Below the pieces are notes generated by a model, which saw nothing but the letters and a program-made list of their open reading frames with translations, did no database searches and was not told the origin of the DNA. This document shows positions 1 through 5,661 of a stretch of DNA of 6,039 nucleotides, piece by piece. Position 1 is the first letter of the stretch; each line of letters starts with the position of its first letter. This stretch comes from JAHEYG01 sp044229775 (GTDB taxonomy: Bacteria; Bacteroidota; Bacteroidia; B-17B0; Aurantibacillaceae). Location of the stretch: contig JBGASH010000210.1 of the NCBI GenBank assembly GCA_044229775.1, positions 1 through 6,039 of the forward strand, written 5' to 3'. A program made the translations under genes and the position numbers.

Positions 1-513
1 GAATAGGTTTGTGCACCCCCGCCATTAGCGGTAATATTCCCGGTTCCTCCATCTGATCCCGCTTCAATGTATAAATTGTTGGCAAATGCGAATTGTCCGC
101 TGATGTAACCATCGGTATGAATAAAATCATTGATACAAGTAACCACATCTCCGGCAGCTGTAGCGATAACAGGATTAAGTCCACAACCAGATATCCCATT
201 AATATACATGTTATAAAAAACGGTTGTAAGTAACACATCTAAGGTGAAGGTGCGGAGCGTGCAACCCGAATTGGTGGGATTTATTTCTACTGAGCCATTA
301 TTGTGATTAAATGTTCCTCCGCTATGCGAAAAGATGGTAAAACTAGCGGCCCATACTCCTCCTACATTTAAAGTTCCTGTAGGTGCAGTAAAACTTCCGC
401 TGATCAAAGAAAATCCGCTCACGTAAAAATTAGTGGTAGCACCTGCAGGTGTAATTGCCCCCGCCGATTTATTAACGGTAAACTGGCAGGTACGAGGTGT
501 GCCCGAAGAAACA
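1..513 (-). repeat. 513-bp coding tandem repeat, copy A (clean)
   Basis: Bases 1-513 are followed by a second copy beginning at 514 (GAATAGGTTTGTGCACC at both 1 and 514). The landmark GGCAAATGCGAATTGTCC occurs at 81 and again at 594, giving a period of exactly 513 bp or 171 codons. This copy has no frame interruption. Each unit encodes four cysteines (in TCQ, SGCT, SGCG and VTC), which could pair as disulfides in an exported protein; the pairing is inference. Confidence 0.9.
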
Positions 514-656
514 GAATAGGTTTGTGCACCCCCGCCATTAGCGGTAATATTCCCGGTTCCTCCATCTGATCCCGCTTCAATGTATAAGTTGTTGGCAAAT
601 GCGAATTGTCCGCTGATGTAACCATCGGTATGAATAAAATCATTGGTACAGGTTCT
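1..656 (-). CDS. Open fragment of the repeat protein, running off the left edge
   Basis: From the frameshift at 658/659 down to base 1 the minus strand is open without a stop, about 218 codons, and holds a little more than one complete 171-residue repeat unit. Visible landmarks in order are RTCTNDFIHTDGYISGQFAF, EAGSDGGTGNITANGGGAQT, YSVSSGTPRTCQFTVNKSAG, SFTAPTGTLNVGGVWAASF, HSGGTFNHNNGSVEINPTNS, GCTLRTFTLDVLLTTVFYN, ISGCGLNPVIATAAGDVVTC and INDFIHTDGYISGQF, and then the next unit starts. The codon phase does not change between the copies because the period is a multiple of three. There is no start codon of its own; this is an internal piece of the gene that begins at 1812. Confidence 0.7.
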
Positions 657-1012
657 TATGCTGCTGCAGTGGTGATCACGGGGTTTAAACCACAGCCAGA
701 AACACCGTTAATAGTTACATTATAAAAAACAGTCGATTTTAAAGTATCACGACTATTAAGGTGCAGTGTACAGCCAGGTTGGTGGGATTTATTTCGATAG
801 CACCATTGCTATTTAATGAAGGTTCTCTTATGCCCTGAAAGATGGTAAAAGCCTAGCATTTATGCTCTCTATTGCGTTCCTGTAGAGTTACGGTAAAACT
901 TCTGATCAATGAAAGGAACTCACGTAAAAGATTTGTGGTTGCGCCGTTGGGAGTTATAGCCCCAACGGCCTTATTAATCAAAGCTGGCGAGTTCCGTGGG
1001 GTGCGCGAAACA
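514..1012 (-). repeat. 513-bp tandem repeat, copy B (net 14 bp short, disrupted)
   Basis: The first part (514-644) is almost identical to copy A: one mismatch (A75 versus G588) up to about position 131 of the unit. The rest of the copy is clearly diverged and full of small gaps. The boundary with copy C is marked by CAGAATACG at 1011-1019, equivalent to CAGAATAGG at 512-520. The net length deficit is not a multiple of three, so the frame cannot be intact. Confidence 0.8.
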
Positions 1013-1208
1013 GAATACGTTGACGCCCCATACATTTACTGGTGTGCTTATGTCACCGGCGTCGGCTCAGTCTCAACAAATAAATTGTTGGCAAATGCGA
1101 ATTGTCCGCTAATAAAACCATCTGTATGTGTTAAATCGTTTAGGCAAGTTATTACGTCACCGGCAGCTGTTGTAATGATTGGATTAATTCCGCATCCTGA
1201 AATCCCAT
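659..1208 (-). pseudogene. Badly disrupted stretch of the repeat protein
   Basis: This stretch contains repeat-protein sequence in several short alternating frames. From 1208 it reads NGISGCGINPIITTAAGD, then TCLNDLTHTDGFISGQFAF and ANNLFVET. Adding one base near 1068 continues it as GADAGDISTPVNVWG, after which a two-base loss near 1017 leads back to TYSVS. Positions 853-1035 carry an open frame matching the start of the repeat (TYSVS, TPR, INKAVGAITPNGATTN for TYSVS, TPR, VNKSAGAITPAGATTN in the clean copy). About 780-900 is too damaged to read through. From about 745 to 660 the repeat reads TVFYNVTINGVSGCGLNPVI and then hits TAA because seven bases (the codons for GD plus one base) are missing at 658/659. 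Confidence 0.6.
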
Positions 1209-1430
1209 TCACACATTCACGTCATAAAAAACAGTAGTGGCAATTACATCCATTGTAAAAATACGCTGGGTGCAACCTGAATGTGTGGGGTTTATTTCTA
1301 TGTTACCATTATTATAGTTAAAAGTTCCTCCACTGTGTGTGAAAACGGTTTGACTGGCAGCCCTTGCTCCGGTAATAATTAGTTTTCTGGAAGTAGAAGT
1401 GAACACTCCGCCAGATAATGCAGATAAACC
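1013..1430 (-). repeat. Diverged first copy of the repeat (copy C)
   Basis: The same landmarks recur in order: GGCAAATGCGAATTGTCC at 1090, GGGTTTATTTCTA near 1289 and GTTCCTCC at 1324 (against 81, 287 and 313 in copy A). Protein similarity is strong across FTHSGGTFNYNNGN, SGCT, TTVFYDV, SGCGINP, AAGD and HTDGFISGQFAFANNL. The segment equivalent to GSDGGTGNITANGGG is replaced by an unrelated sequence (about 1025-1070, GADAGDISTPVNVWG once one base is restored). Towards the N-terminus it merges into the unique first module, so the outer limit is approximate. Confidence 0.75.
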
Positions 1431-1431
1431 C
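1209..1431 (-). pseudogene. Second in-frame piece of the repeat protein
   Basis: After the one-base shift at 1429-1431 the homologous reading resumes in another frame as GLSALSGGVFTSTSRKL, then SQTVFTHSGGTFNYNNGN and IEINPTHSGCTQR, ending in TTVFYDVNV and a stop at 1209-1211. The matching text in the clean repeat copy is FSHSGGTFNHNNGSVEINPT followed by NSGCTLR. Next to the stop the DNA reads GTGAATGTGTGAATGG, where the other copies predict GTGAATGTGAATGG. Removing the two extra bases continues the protein as NGISGCGINPIITTAAGD, so this stop is unlikely to be a true C-terminus. Any ATG-initiated open frame drawn further upstream, to about 1502, is not homologous before 1431. Confidence 0.65.
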
Positions 1432-1812
1432 GTTGAATTGAGTAATATTGGCCGTACCACCTGTAAAAGTTCCGGAATTTTGCGAAAAACCAGTAGCGCC
1501 AATTGTTATGGCAATGGCATTTTGAGAAATAATTCCTGAATAGCCGGTTATTTGAAATCCGTCAACATTTACAATTGCGTCGATAGAGTAATTACCGTTT
1601 CCTGAAGCGTTAAAAATTGCAATATCAGCTGCACCGGGAACTGAAGCGCCACCGGCCCCCCCTGAGGTTGTTGACCAATTCGCTGTGTTATTCCAATTAG
1701 AAGCGACACCTGCTATCCAAAAACGGTTAGCTGAAAAGCTAAAAACAGGAAGTAACATCAATAAGAAGACGAGTATCTTAAAACGGGAAATTGATATCAT
1801 TTTTTTTGTCAT
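1318..1812 (-). CDS. N-terminal fragment of the exported repeat protein (signal peptide and first module)
   Basis: An ATG at 1812 (MTKKMISISRF) is preferred over the in-frame TTG one codon upstream at 1815; a second ATG at 1800 is also possible. Residues 1-28 form a classic signal peptide: KK and R charges, the hydrophobic core ILVFLLMLLPVF, and cleavage around SFSA/NRFW. Residues 29-70 carry the pattern W-I-A-G, NW, TANWSTTSGG, ASVPG, AD-x-x-x-F, which I recognise from the start of many secreted Bacteroidota repeat proteins. Beta-strand-like repeats follow (GFSQNSGTFTGGTANI). The genuine reading stops being homologous at about residue 127, where GGG should probably be GG (1429-1431). The remaining residues down to the stop near 1318 are out-of-frame translation. 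A weak promoter-like box lies at 1844-1851. Confidence 0.7.
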   Translation of the reverse strand: MTKKMISISRFKILVFLLMLLPVFSFSANRFWIAGVASNWNNTANWSTTSGGAGGASVPGAADIAIFNASGNGNYSIDAIVNVDGFQITGYSGIISQNAIAITIGATGFSQNSGTFTGGTANITQFNGFICIIWRSVHFYFQKTNYYRSKGCQSNRFHTQWRNF

Positions 1813-2105
1813 CAATCAATAATGATCTAAAAGTTTAAAACCACAATAGTAGAAATACCTACATTGATATGGTAAATGTACTAAAAACATAACTTTAATG
1901 CTTATAAGGAAGTTAGGAGAAATGAAATTTAACAAAATTATTTTGTGGTCAGCGGATACAATTCGTGGGAAATTAGCAAATAGTAAGCCGAATGATTCTC
2001 TAAACTAAATTTAGATACCGGAATTTAGATTATTCTCTTAAAAATGGTGGTAAACAGCAATGATCTTTACAAATATCGAATAAATGAAACCAAATCCTAA
2101 AGAAT
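1813..2105. other. Intergenic gap between pyrB and the repeat protein
   Basis: This AT-rich region of 293 bp lies downstream of pyrB and upstream of the repeat protein, both on the minus strand. I see no RNA gene and no GC-rich terminator hairpin for pyrB. It contains a short direct repeat (AATTTAGAT at 2008-2016 and 2022-2030, spaced 14 bp) overlapping the palindrome CTAAATTTAG. It also holds a 28-codon plus-strand reading frame at 1922-2008 that I do not accept as a gene. It presumably carries the promoter for the gene starting at 1812. Confidence 0.6.
1844..1851 (-). promoter_or_regulatory. Weak -7-like box for the repeat protein
   Basis: The minus strand reads TACTATTG, one mismatch from the Bacteroidota -7 consensus TAnnTTTG, about 31 nt upstream of the ATG at 1812. 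No TTTG was identified at the -33 spacing. This is the poorest promoter match in the window and is only a candidate. Confidence 0.3.
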
Positions 2106-3035
2106 TCAATCTCCTTGTCTGCCCGCTAAAAGAAACATTACCGCCATGCGTACAGCCACGCCGTTCTCTACTTGTTCCAAAATGATCGATTGGTCGCTAT
2201 CGGCCACATCGCTTGTGATTTCAACCCCGCGGTTGATTGGGCCTGGGTGCATAATGATGATCTTCTTTTTAAGACTGTCGAGTAATTCTTTGTTCAAGCC
2301 GTACATCATCGAGTACTCGCGAAGTGAAGGAAAGAATTTTATATCCTGCCGCTCGAGTTGAATACGAAGCATGTTGGCCACATCGCACCATTCTAACGCT
2401 TTTTTAAGATCGCTCTCTACTTCAACACCCAATTGAGTAATGTATTTTGGAATAAGGGTTGTTGGTCCGCATACTTTAACTTTTGCTCCCATTTTTTTGA
2501 GGCAGAAAATATTTGATAAAGCTACCCTCGAGTGAAGAATATCACCAACGATCACAATTTTTTTATCTTTTAAATTGCCCAGTTTTTCGCGCATCGAAAA
2601 AGCGTCGAGCAAAGCTTGCGTAGGGTGTTCGTGTGCTCCGTCGCCGGCGTTCACAATTTTAGCTTTTACTTTTTTAGACAAGAACAAGGCTGCTCCCGCA
2701 TTAGCGTGGCGCATTACTATCATGTCTACTTTCATGGCTAAGATATTATTGACGGTATCTATTAGCGTTTCCCCTTTTTTAACCGACGAGTTTGAAGCAG
2801 AAAAATTAATGACATCGGCGCTTAAACGTTTTTGTGCCAGTTCAAAAGACAAGCGTGTACGGGTAGAATTTTCGAAAAACAAATTAGCAACCGTAATATC
2901 CCTTAATGATGGTACTTTTTTAATGGGACGGTTTATGACTTCTTTAAAATTAGTAGCGGTGTTTAAAATAAGATCAATGTCGTTTTTGGTGAGGTCCTTA
3001 ATTCCGAGAAGATGGTTGACACTGAGGTGGCTCAT
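2106..3035 (-). CDS. pyrB: Aspartate carbamoyltransferase, catalytic subunit
   Basis: The product condenses carbamoyl phosphate with L-aspartate to N-carbamoyl-L-aspartate (EC 2.1.3.2), the committed step of pyrimidine synthesis, in the cytoplasm. It is 309 residues, the normal length for catalytic chains. The N-terminal carbamoyl-phosphate domain has FFENSTRTRLSFE (53-65) with the phosphate-binding S57-T58-R59-T60, then SVKKGET (84-90, catalytic lysine K87), MRH (R109) and HEHPTQ (H137, Q140). The C-terminal aspartate domain has GDILHSR (R170), NMLRIQ (R224, Q226) and MHPGPINRG (262-270). All expected active-site residues are present, so it should be active. The ATG at 3035 follows AT-rich sequence without a clear ribosome binding site. 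Neither the regulatory chain pyrI nor pyrR is adjacent; the upstream neighbour is a DinB-type gene 62 bp away. A promoter box in that gap suggests separate transcription. Confidence 0.96.
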   Translation of the reverse strand: MSHLSVNHLLGIKDLTKNDIDLILNTATNFKEVINRPIKKVPSLRDITVANLFFENSTRTRLSFELAQKRLSADVINFSASNSSVKKGETLIDTVNNILAMKVDMIVMRHANAGAALFLSKKVKAKIVNAGDGAHEHPTQALLDAFSMREKLGNLKDKKIVIVGDILHSRVALSNIFCLKKMGAKVKVCGPTTLIPKYITQLGVEVESDLKKALEWCDVANMLRIQLERQDIKFFPSLREYSMMYGLNKELLDSLKKKIIIMHPGPINRGVEITSDVADSDQSIILEQVENGVAVRMAVMFLLAGRQGD

Positions 3036-3064
3036 TCTTTTTTTGAAAGTATTATTTCAAAAAT

Positions 3065-3072
3065 CAAAGATA
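3065..3072 (-). promoter_or_regulatory. pyrB promoter -7 box
   Basis: The minus strand reads TATCTTTG, a perfect match to the Bacteroidota TAnnTTTG box. A TTTTAG at 3096-3091, about 20 nt further upstream, could serve as an imperfect -33 element (consensus TTTG). It would place the transcript start near 3060, giving a leader of roughly 24 nt before the ATG at 3035. It lies in the 62-bp gap after the upstream gene, so pyrB need not depend on readthrough. Confidence 0.6.
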
Positions 3073-3097
3073 AGAATAATAACTGAGAATCTAAAAC

Positions 3098-3610
3098 TTA
3101 TTTTCTCATATAACGCTCTTTTAAAACGCCAATGTGGTGAAGGGCGTGTCCGCAAATAATAAAGCCGATCGCATTTACTGTAATGTTTCCTGAGGCGGTT
3201 TTACCGATCGCGTTAAGATTTTTTTCTGAAAAAGAATTGAATAAGTGAATAGACGCTTTGTTTACTAACTCGTACTCTTCAATAATGGAGGATAAAGTTC
3301 TTTTATCGGCATTGGAATTGGCGGCATACAGATCTTCGTCAAAAGGCAGCGGTTGTTGCGCGTCGCCCCGGCCAAAGCGTAATGCACGGTAACTAAACAC
3401 GCGTTCGGCATCGCTTATGTGAAGAATCAATTGCTTAATGGTCCATTTTCTTTCCGCGTAAGCGTAATCACCTAACGCTTCGGGAATAGTTTTCAAAAAA
3501 GGAAAAACTTCTTTGCTGTTATTCTCAAAAGCCTTGTAAACGTTATCGGCATTAACTTTAGAAATATAAGTTACAAAATAGTCTGGATATGTTCCAATGA
3601 TGGGAATCAT
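3098..3610 (-). CDS. DinB/YfiT-family putative metal-dependent enzyme
   Basis: This is a 170-residue protein of the DinB/YfiT four-helix-bundle superfamily, whose members usually bind a divalent metal through three histidines; some are thiol transferases or hydrolases, but the substrate here cannot be told. The likely ligands are H64 in IKQLILHISDAER and H155 and H159 in GHALHHIGVLKERY near the C-terminus. The block KWTIKQLILHISDAERVFSY, followed by RALRFGRGD (about 56-83), is typical of the Bacteroidota subgroup. I chose the ATG at 3610 rather than an in-frame GTG at 3637 because a perfect promoter box lies at 3617-3624, downstream of that GTG, and the family similarity begins around IGTYPDYF. 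There is no signal peptide, so it is cytoplasmic. It lies upstream of pyrB on the same strand and is divergent from the cytochrome-like gene; neither neighbour indicates its substrate. Confidence 0.85.
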   Translation of the reverse strand: MIPIIGTYPDYFVTYISKVNADNVYKAFENNSKEVFPFLKTIPEALGDYAYAERKWTIKQLILHISDAERVFSYRALRFGRGDAQQPLPFDEDLYAANSNADKRTLSSIIEEYELVNKASIHLFNSFSEKNLNAIGKTASGNITVNAIGFIICGHALHHIGVLKERYMRK

Positions 3611-3616
3611 GTTAAA

Positions 3617-3624
3617 CAAAGATA
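3617..3624 (-). promoter_or_regulatory. -7 box of the DinB-family gene
   Basis: The minus strand reads TATCTTTG, a perfect TAnnTTTG box. It ends only 6 nt before the ATG at 3610, so the transcript would start at or within a few bases of the start codon, which means a leaderless or nearly leaderless message. No clear TTTG is visible at the -33 distance. The position argues against the upstream GTG at 3637 as start. Confidence 0.55.
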
Positions 3625-3652
3625 AACTTTTTAACACTATAATGTATTTGTC

Positions 3653-3660
3653 TAACTTTG
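3653..3660 (+). promoter_or_regulatory. -7 box of the cytochrome-like lipoprotein gene
   Basis: The sequence TAACTTTG matches TAnnTTTG. A T-run at 3628-3632 lies about 20 nt upstream in the -33 position but is not a TTTG. The transcript start would be near 3666, giving a leader of about 14 nt before the ATG at 3680. The box lies 28 bp from the oppositely oriented box at 3617-3624. Confidence 0.55.
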
Positions 3661-3679
3661 TAATATAAAGTGTACTGTC

Positions 3680-4315
3680 ATGCGGGCCTTAAGCGTAGTG
3701 TGTGTTTTTGTTCTGGGATGTATCCTCATTACGTGCACCAATCGCAAATTTGAACCAATAGTTTGTTTTCAGGATGATGTCCTTCCTATTTTTGTGAAGA
3801 ATTGTACTATGGCAGGTTGTCATGATGGTACAGTAAAGAAAAGCGGGTACAACACCTATGATGGAATAATGACAGGAATTACAGCTAAACACCCTTTAAA
3901 TAGTGAAATTTATGGCAAGATCTCTGGGTCCAATCCTGAAATGCCCCCAAAACCCTACCCTAAATTAAGTTCGAATGACTTAGCCATAATAAAAAAATGG
4001 ATCAGGGATGGTGCCCATAACTCTTATGATTGTAAAGGATGTGATACAAGTGTGTTTTCTTACAGCGGAAAAGTAAGAGGCATTCTTGATTCATGGTGTG
4101 TAGGATGTCATAACATCAACAGTATAGGTACGCCTTATGATCTCACCACTTATACCGGAGTTAAGGCCGCCATCGAGGCGTTAAATGACCCATTATTAGG
4201 GTCGGTAAAGCATGCCACCGGTTTTTCGGCAATGCCTAAAGGCACAACACAATTATCTGATTGTGATATTAAAGCTATTCAGTATTGGATCAGTTCTGGT
4301 TATCCCAATAATTGA
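3680..4315 (+). CDS. Cytochrome c-like exported lipoprotein with two heme-type modules
   Basis: This is a 211-residue exported protein. Residues 1-19 form a lipoprotein signal (hydrophobic VVCVFVLGCILI, lipobox LITC with C19 as likely acylated cysteine; VLGC at 11-14 is a less likely alternative). Two similar modules follow. Module 1 (about 28-115) has C42-TMAG-C47-H48, a CX4CH motif in place of CXXCH, and M88 in EMPPKP. Module 2 (about 118-211) has canonical C140-VG-C143-H144 and M185 in AMPKG. Both end with a helix of the type DLAIIKKWIRDGA / DIKAIQYWISSGY. This is the layout of class I c-type cytochromes with His/Met ligation. The linker holds another pair, C118-KG-C121, followed by Asp rather than His. 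By inference it is an electron carrier or redox-associated lipoprotein at a membrane facing the periplasm. Neighbours do not name a partner. Whether the CX4CH site binds heme cannot be read from sequence. Confidence 0.82.
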   Translation: MRALSVVCVFVLGCILITCTNRKFEPIVCFQDDVLPIFVKNCTMAGCHDGTVKKSGYNTYDGIMTGITAKHPLNSEIYGKISGSNPEMPPKPYPKLSSNDLAIIKKWIRDGAHNSYDCKGCDTSVFSYSGKVRGILDSWCVGCHNINSIGTPYDLTTYTGVKAAIEALNDPLLGSVKHATGFSAMPKGTTQLSDCDIKAIQYWISSGYPNN

Positions 4316-4339
4316 TTCCTTTTTCACGTTCATTTTCAC

Positions 4340-4347
4340 TATCTTTG
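4340..4347 (+). promoter_or_regulatory. rocD promoter -7 box
   Basis: TATCTTTG is a perfect TAnnTTTG box in the 48-bp gap after the cytochrome-like gene. It predicts a transcript start near 4353 and a leader of about 10 nt before the ATG at 4364. The upstream -33 region is T-rich (4320-4324) but has no clear TTTG. It suggests that rocD is transcribed on its own as well as by any readthrough. Confidence 0.6.
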
Positions 4348-4363
4348 TATAAATAAAATTACA

Positions 4364-5599
4364 ATGATAAAGGAGATGGATACTCAGTCAAAAAGCCAAT
4401 ATTTAATTGACCTTGAAGAAAAACATGGAGCTCATAATTACCACCCTATACCGGTAGTATTGGAGCGTGGTGAAGGCGTTTTTGTTTGGGACGTAGAAGG
4501 AAAAAAATATTACGATTTTTTAGCGGCCTATAGTGCCGTTAATCAAGGACACTGTCACCCTAAGATCACAAAAGTTTTAATGGAGCAAGCCCAAAAACTG
4601 GCATTAACATCGCGAGCTTTTCATAATAACGTGTTGGGTGAGTACGAAAAATTTATAACCGATCTATTTGGTTACGATAAGGTATTACCAATGAATACAG
4701 GAGCCGAAGGCGTTGAAACGGCTCTCAAACTAACGCGCAAGTGGGGTTACGAAAAAAAGAAAATTGAAGCAGGACAGGCTAAAATCATTGTATGTGAAGG
4801 AAATTTTCACGGCCGGACCATTAGTATTGTTTCCATGAGTACCGATCCGGAGTCAAAAAATAATTTTGGACCTCATACTCCCGGATTTGTAGTTATACCT
4901 TATAATGATACAAAAGCTTTAGCTGAAGCGTTAAAGGACAAGAATGTTGCCGGTTTTTTGGTTGAACCTATTCAGGGCGAAGCAGGCGTGGTGGTACCAA
5001 ATGAAGGGTATTTAAGAACCTGTGCCGAGATGTGTAAGGCAGCCAATGTTTTGTTGATAGCCGACGAAATTCAAACCGGAATAGGGCGCACCGGAAAAAT
5101 GCTGGCTTGCGAACACGAAAATGTAAAACCCGACCTTTTAATATTAGGTAAAGCCTTAAGTGGGGGTATGTATCCGGTATCGGCGGTTTTGGTCAATGAT
5201 GAGATCATGTTATGTATTAAGCCCGGACAACATGGTTCAACTTATGGCGGTAATCCTTTAGGATGTAAAGTGGCTATTGCCGCTTTAAATGTTGTAAGAG
5301 ATGAAAAACTGGCCGAGAATTCAGAAAAACTTGGCGAGATACTGAGAGCCGAACTAAAAAACATTAAGTCGGATATTATTACCACGATCAGGGGCAAGGG
5401 CCTTTTTAACGCTATTGTTATAAAAGAAAAGAACGGTAAAACAGCAACCGATGTCTGTGTAAAACTGGCCGAAAACGGATTGCTAGCCAAGCCTACGCAT
5501 GGCGACATTATACGATTTGCGCCACCATTGGTTATTACAAAAGTGCAAATTTTAGAGTGCGCCGCTATTATCCGAAAGACCATAGAGGGGTTTAATTAG
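4364..5599 (+). CDS. rocD: Ornithine--oxo-acid aminotransferase
   Basis: The product transfers the delta-amino group of L-ornithine to 2-oxoglutarate, giving glutamate-5-semialdehyde and glutamate (EC 2.6.1.13). It is a cytoplasmic PLP enzyme linking arginine/ornithine breakdown to proline and glutamate. At 411 residues it is full length for a class III aminotransferase. Aligned from memory with human OAT (offset 29), all key residues are present: Y26 and Y56 at the substrate pocket, F148 and R151 in NFHGRT, E206 in EPIQGEAG, D234 and Q237 in ADEIQTG, the PLP lysine K263 in LGKALSGG, T293 in HGSTYGGNP, and R384 in DIIRFAPPL for the carboxylate. The tyrosine and R151 features favour OAT over acetylornithine aminotransferase or GABA aminotransferase. 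The ATG at 4364 fits the promoter; an ATG at 4376 is directly preceded by GGAG, too close for a ribosome site. No arginase or proline gene is adjacent in the window. Confidence 0.95.
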   Translation: MIKEMDTQSKSQYLIDLEEKHGAHNYHPIPVVLERGEGVFVWDVEGKKYYDFLAAYSAVNQGHCHPKITKVLMEQAQKLALTSRAFHNNVLGEYEKFITDLFGYDKVLPMNTGAEGVETALKLTRKWGYEKKKIEAGQAKIIVCEGNFHGRTISIVSMSTDPESKNNFGPHTPGFVVIPYNDTKALAEALKDKNVAGFLVEPIQGEAGVVVPNEGYLRTCAEMCKAANVLLIADEIQTGIGRTGKMLACEHENVKPDLLILGKALSGGMYPVSAVLVNDEIMLCIKPGQHGSTYGGNPLGCKVAIAALNVVRDEKLAENSEKLGEILRAELKNIKSDIITTIRGKGLFNAIVIKEKNGKTATDVCVKLAENGLLAKPTHGDIIRFAPPLVITKVQILECAAIIRKTIEGFN

Positions 5600-5631
5600 T
5601 CTATTAAAAAGCTGTATTCATCTTAAATTTA

Positions 5632-5656
5632 AAAAAATTAATATTTTTTGTTTTTT
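5632..5656 (+). terminator. Possible AT-only terminator after rocD
   Basis: A perfect seven-base stem AAAAAAT / ATTTTTT (5632-5638 and 5643-5649) with the loop TAAT is followed by G and six T. The stem contains no G or C, so it would be weak; similar AT-only structures occur by chance in such AT-rich gaps. Its position, 33 bp after the rocD stop and before the next gene's promoter, is the main support. Confidence 0.3.
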
Positions 5657-5661
5657 AAAAT

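Larger units (their letters stand above)
1..1812 (-). pseudogene. Large exported tandem-repeat surface protein, frame broken, C-terminus beyond left edge
   Basis: Read together, the minus strand from 1812 down to the window edge encodes one secreted repeat protein: a signal peptide, an N-terminal beta-rich module, then 171-residue repeats rich in Gly, Thr, Asn and Ser. As written the frame is interrupted at least five times. Comparing repeat copies places the events: one extra base in the CCC at 1429-1431, two extra bases (ACAC for AC) near 1210-1214, one missing base near 1068, two missing bases near 1017, and seven missing bases at 658/659. More small gaps lie between 660 and 1010. Either the gene has decayed or the consensus is wrong in the repeats; restoring the frames gives uninterrupted homologous protein, which makes sequence error quite possible. 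Such proteins in Bacteroidota are often exported to the cell surface, in many cases by the type IX system, but the C-terminal sorting domain that would show this is outside the window. Function is unknown; an adhesin or surface-layer role is inference. Confidence 0.75.

Noticed and set aside
419..643. A 74-codon minus-strand frame in the left repeat region.
   Set aside because: It is in a different phase from the clean 171-residue repeat, which is open through the same bases and conserved between copies.
872..1237. A 121-codon plus-strand open frame over the repeat region.
   Set aside because: It is antisense to sequence that aligns, piece by piece, with the minus-strand repeat protein. Frame breaks on the true strand leave such shadows open.
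1210..1431. Phase variation or programmed frameshifting as cause of the broken frames.
   Set aside because: The events are scattered, of sizes 1, 2 and 7, and not in homopolymer or short tandem tracts long enough for slipped-strand switching, nor next to slippery sites with a downstream structure that I could see.
1..1500. CRISPR array or insertion sequence as explanation of the repeats.
   Set aside because: The period is 513 bp with coding conservation in one phase and no short repeat/spacer pattern. There are no transposase motifs or terminal inverted repeats.
1922..2008. A 28-codon plus-strand frame (starting MKFNKIILWSADTIRGKL) preceded by AGGAG.
   Set aside because: The AGGAG is only 2 nt from the ATG, there is no promoter box, the frame is very short, and I cannot match it to a family. 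A loose resemblance to the start of some restriction methylase subunits is too weak to report.
2008..2030. Short direct repeat AATTTAGAT twice and palindrome CTAAATTTAG downstream of pyrB.
   Set aside because: It is too short and AT-rich to distinguish from chance as an operator or terminator; noted only in the intergenic entry.
2575..3159. Long plus-strand open frames opposite pyrB (2575-3159 and 2146-2361).
   Set aside because: They are antisense to pyrB, which has all catalytic motifs. No promoter box or family resemblance supports them.
5242..5583. A 113-codon minus-strand frame opposite rocD.
   Set aside because: It is a shadow of the conserved C-terminal half of ornithine aminotransferase, with no support of its own.
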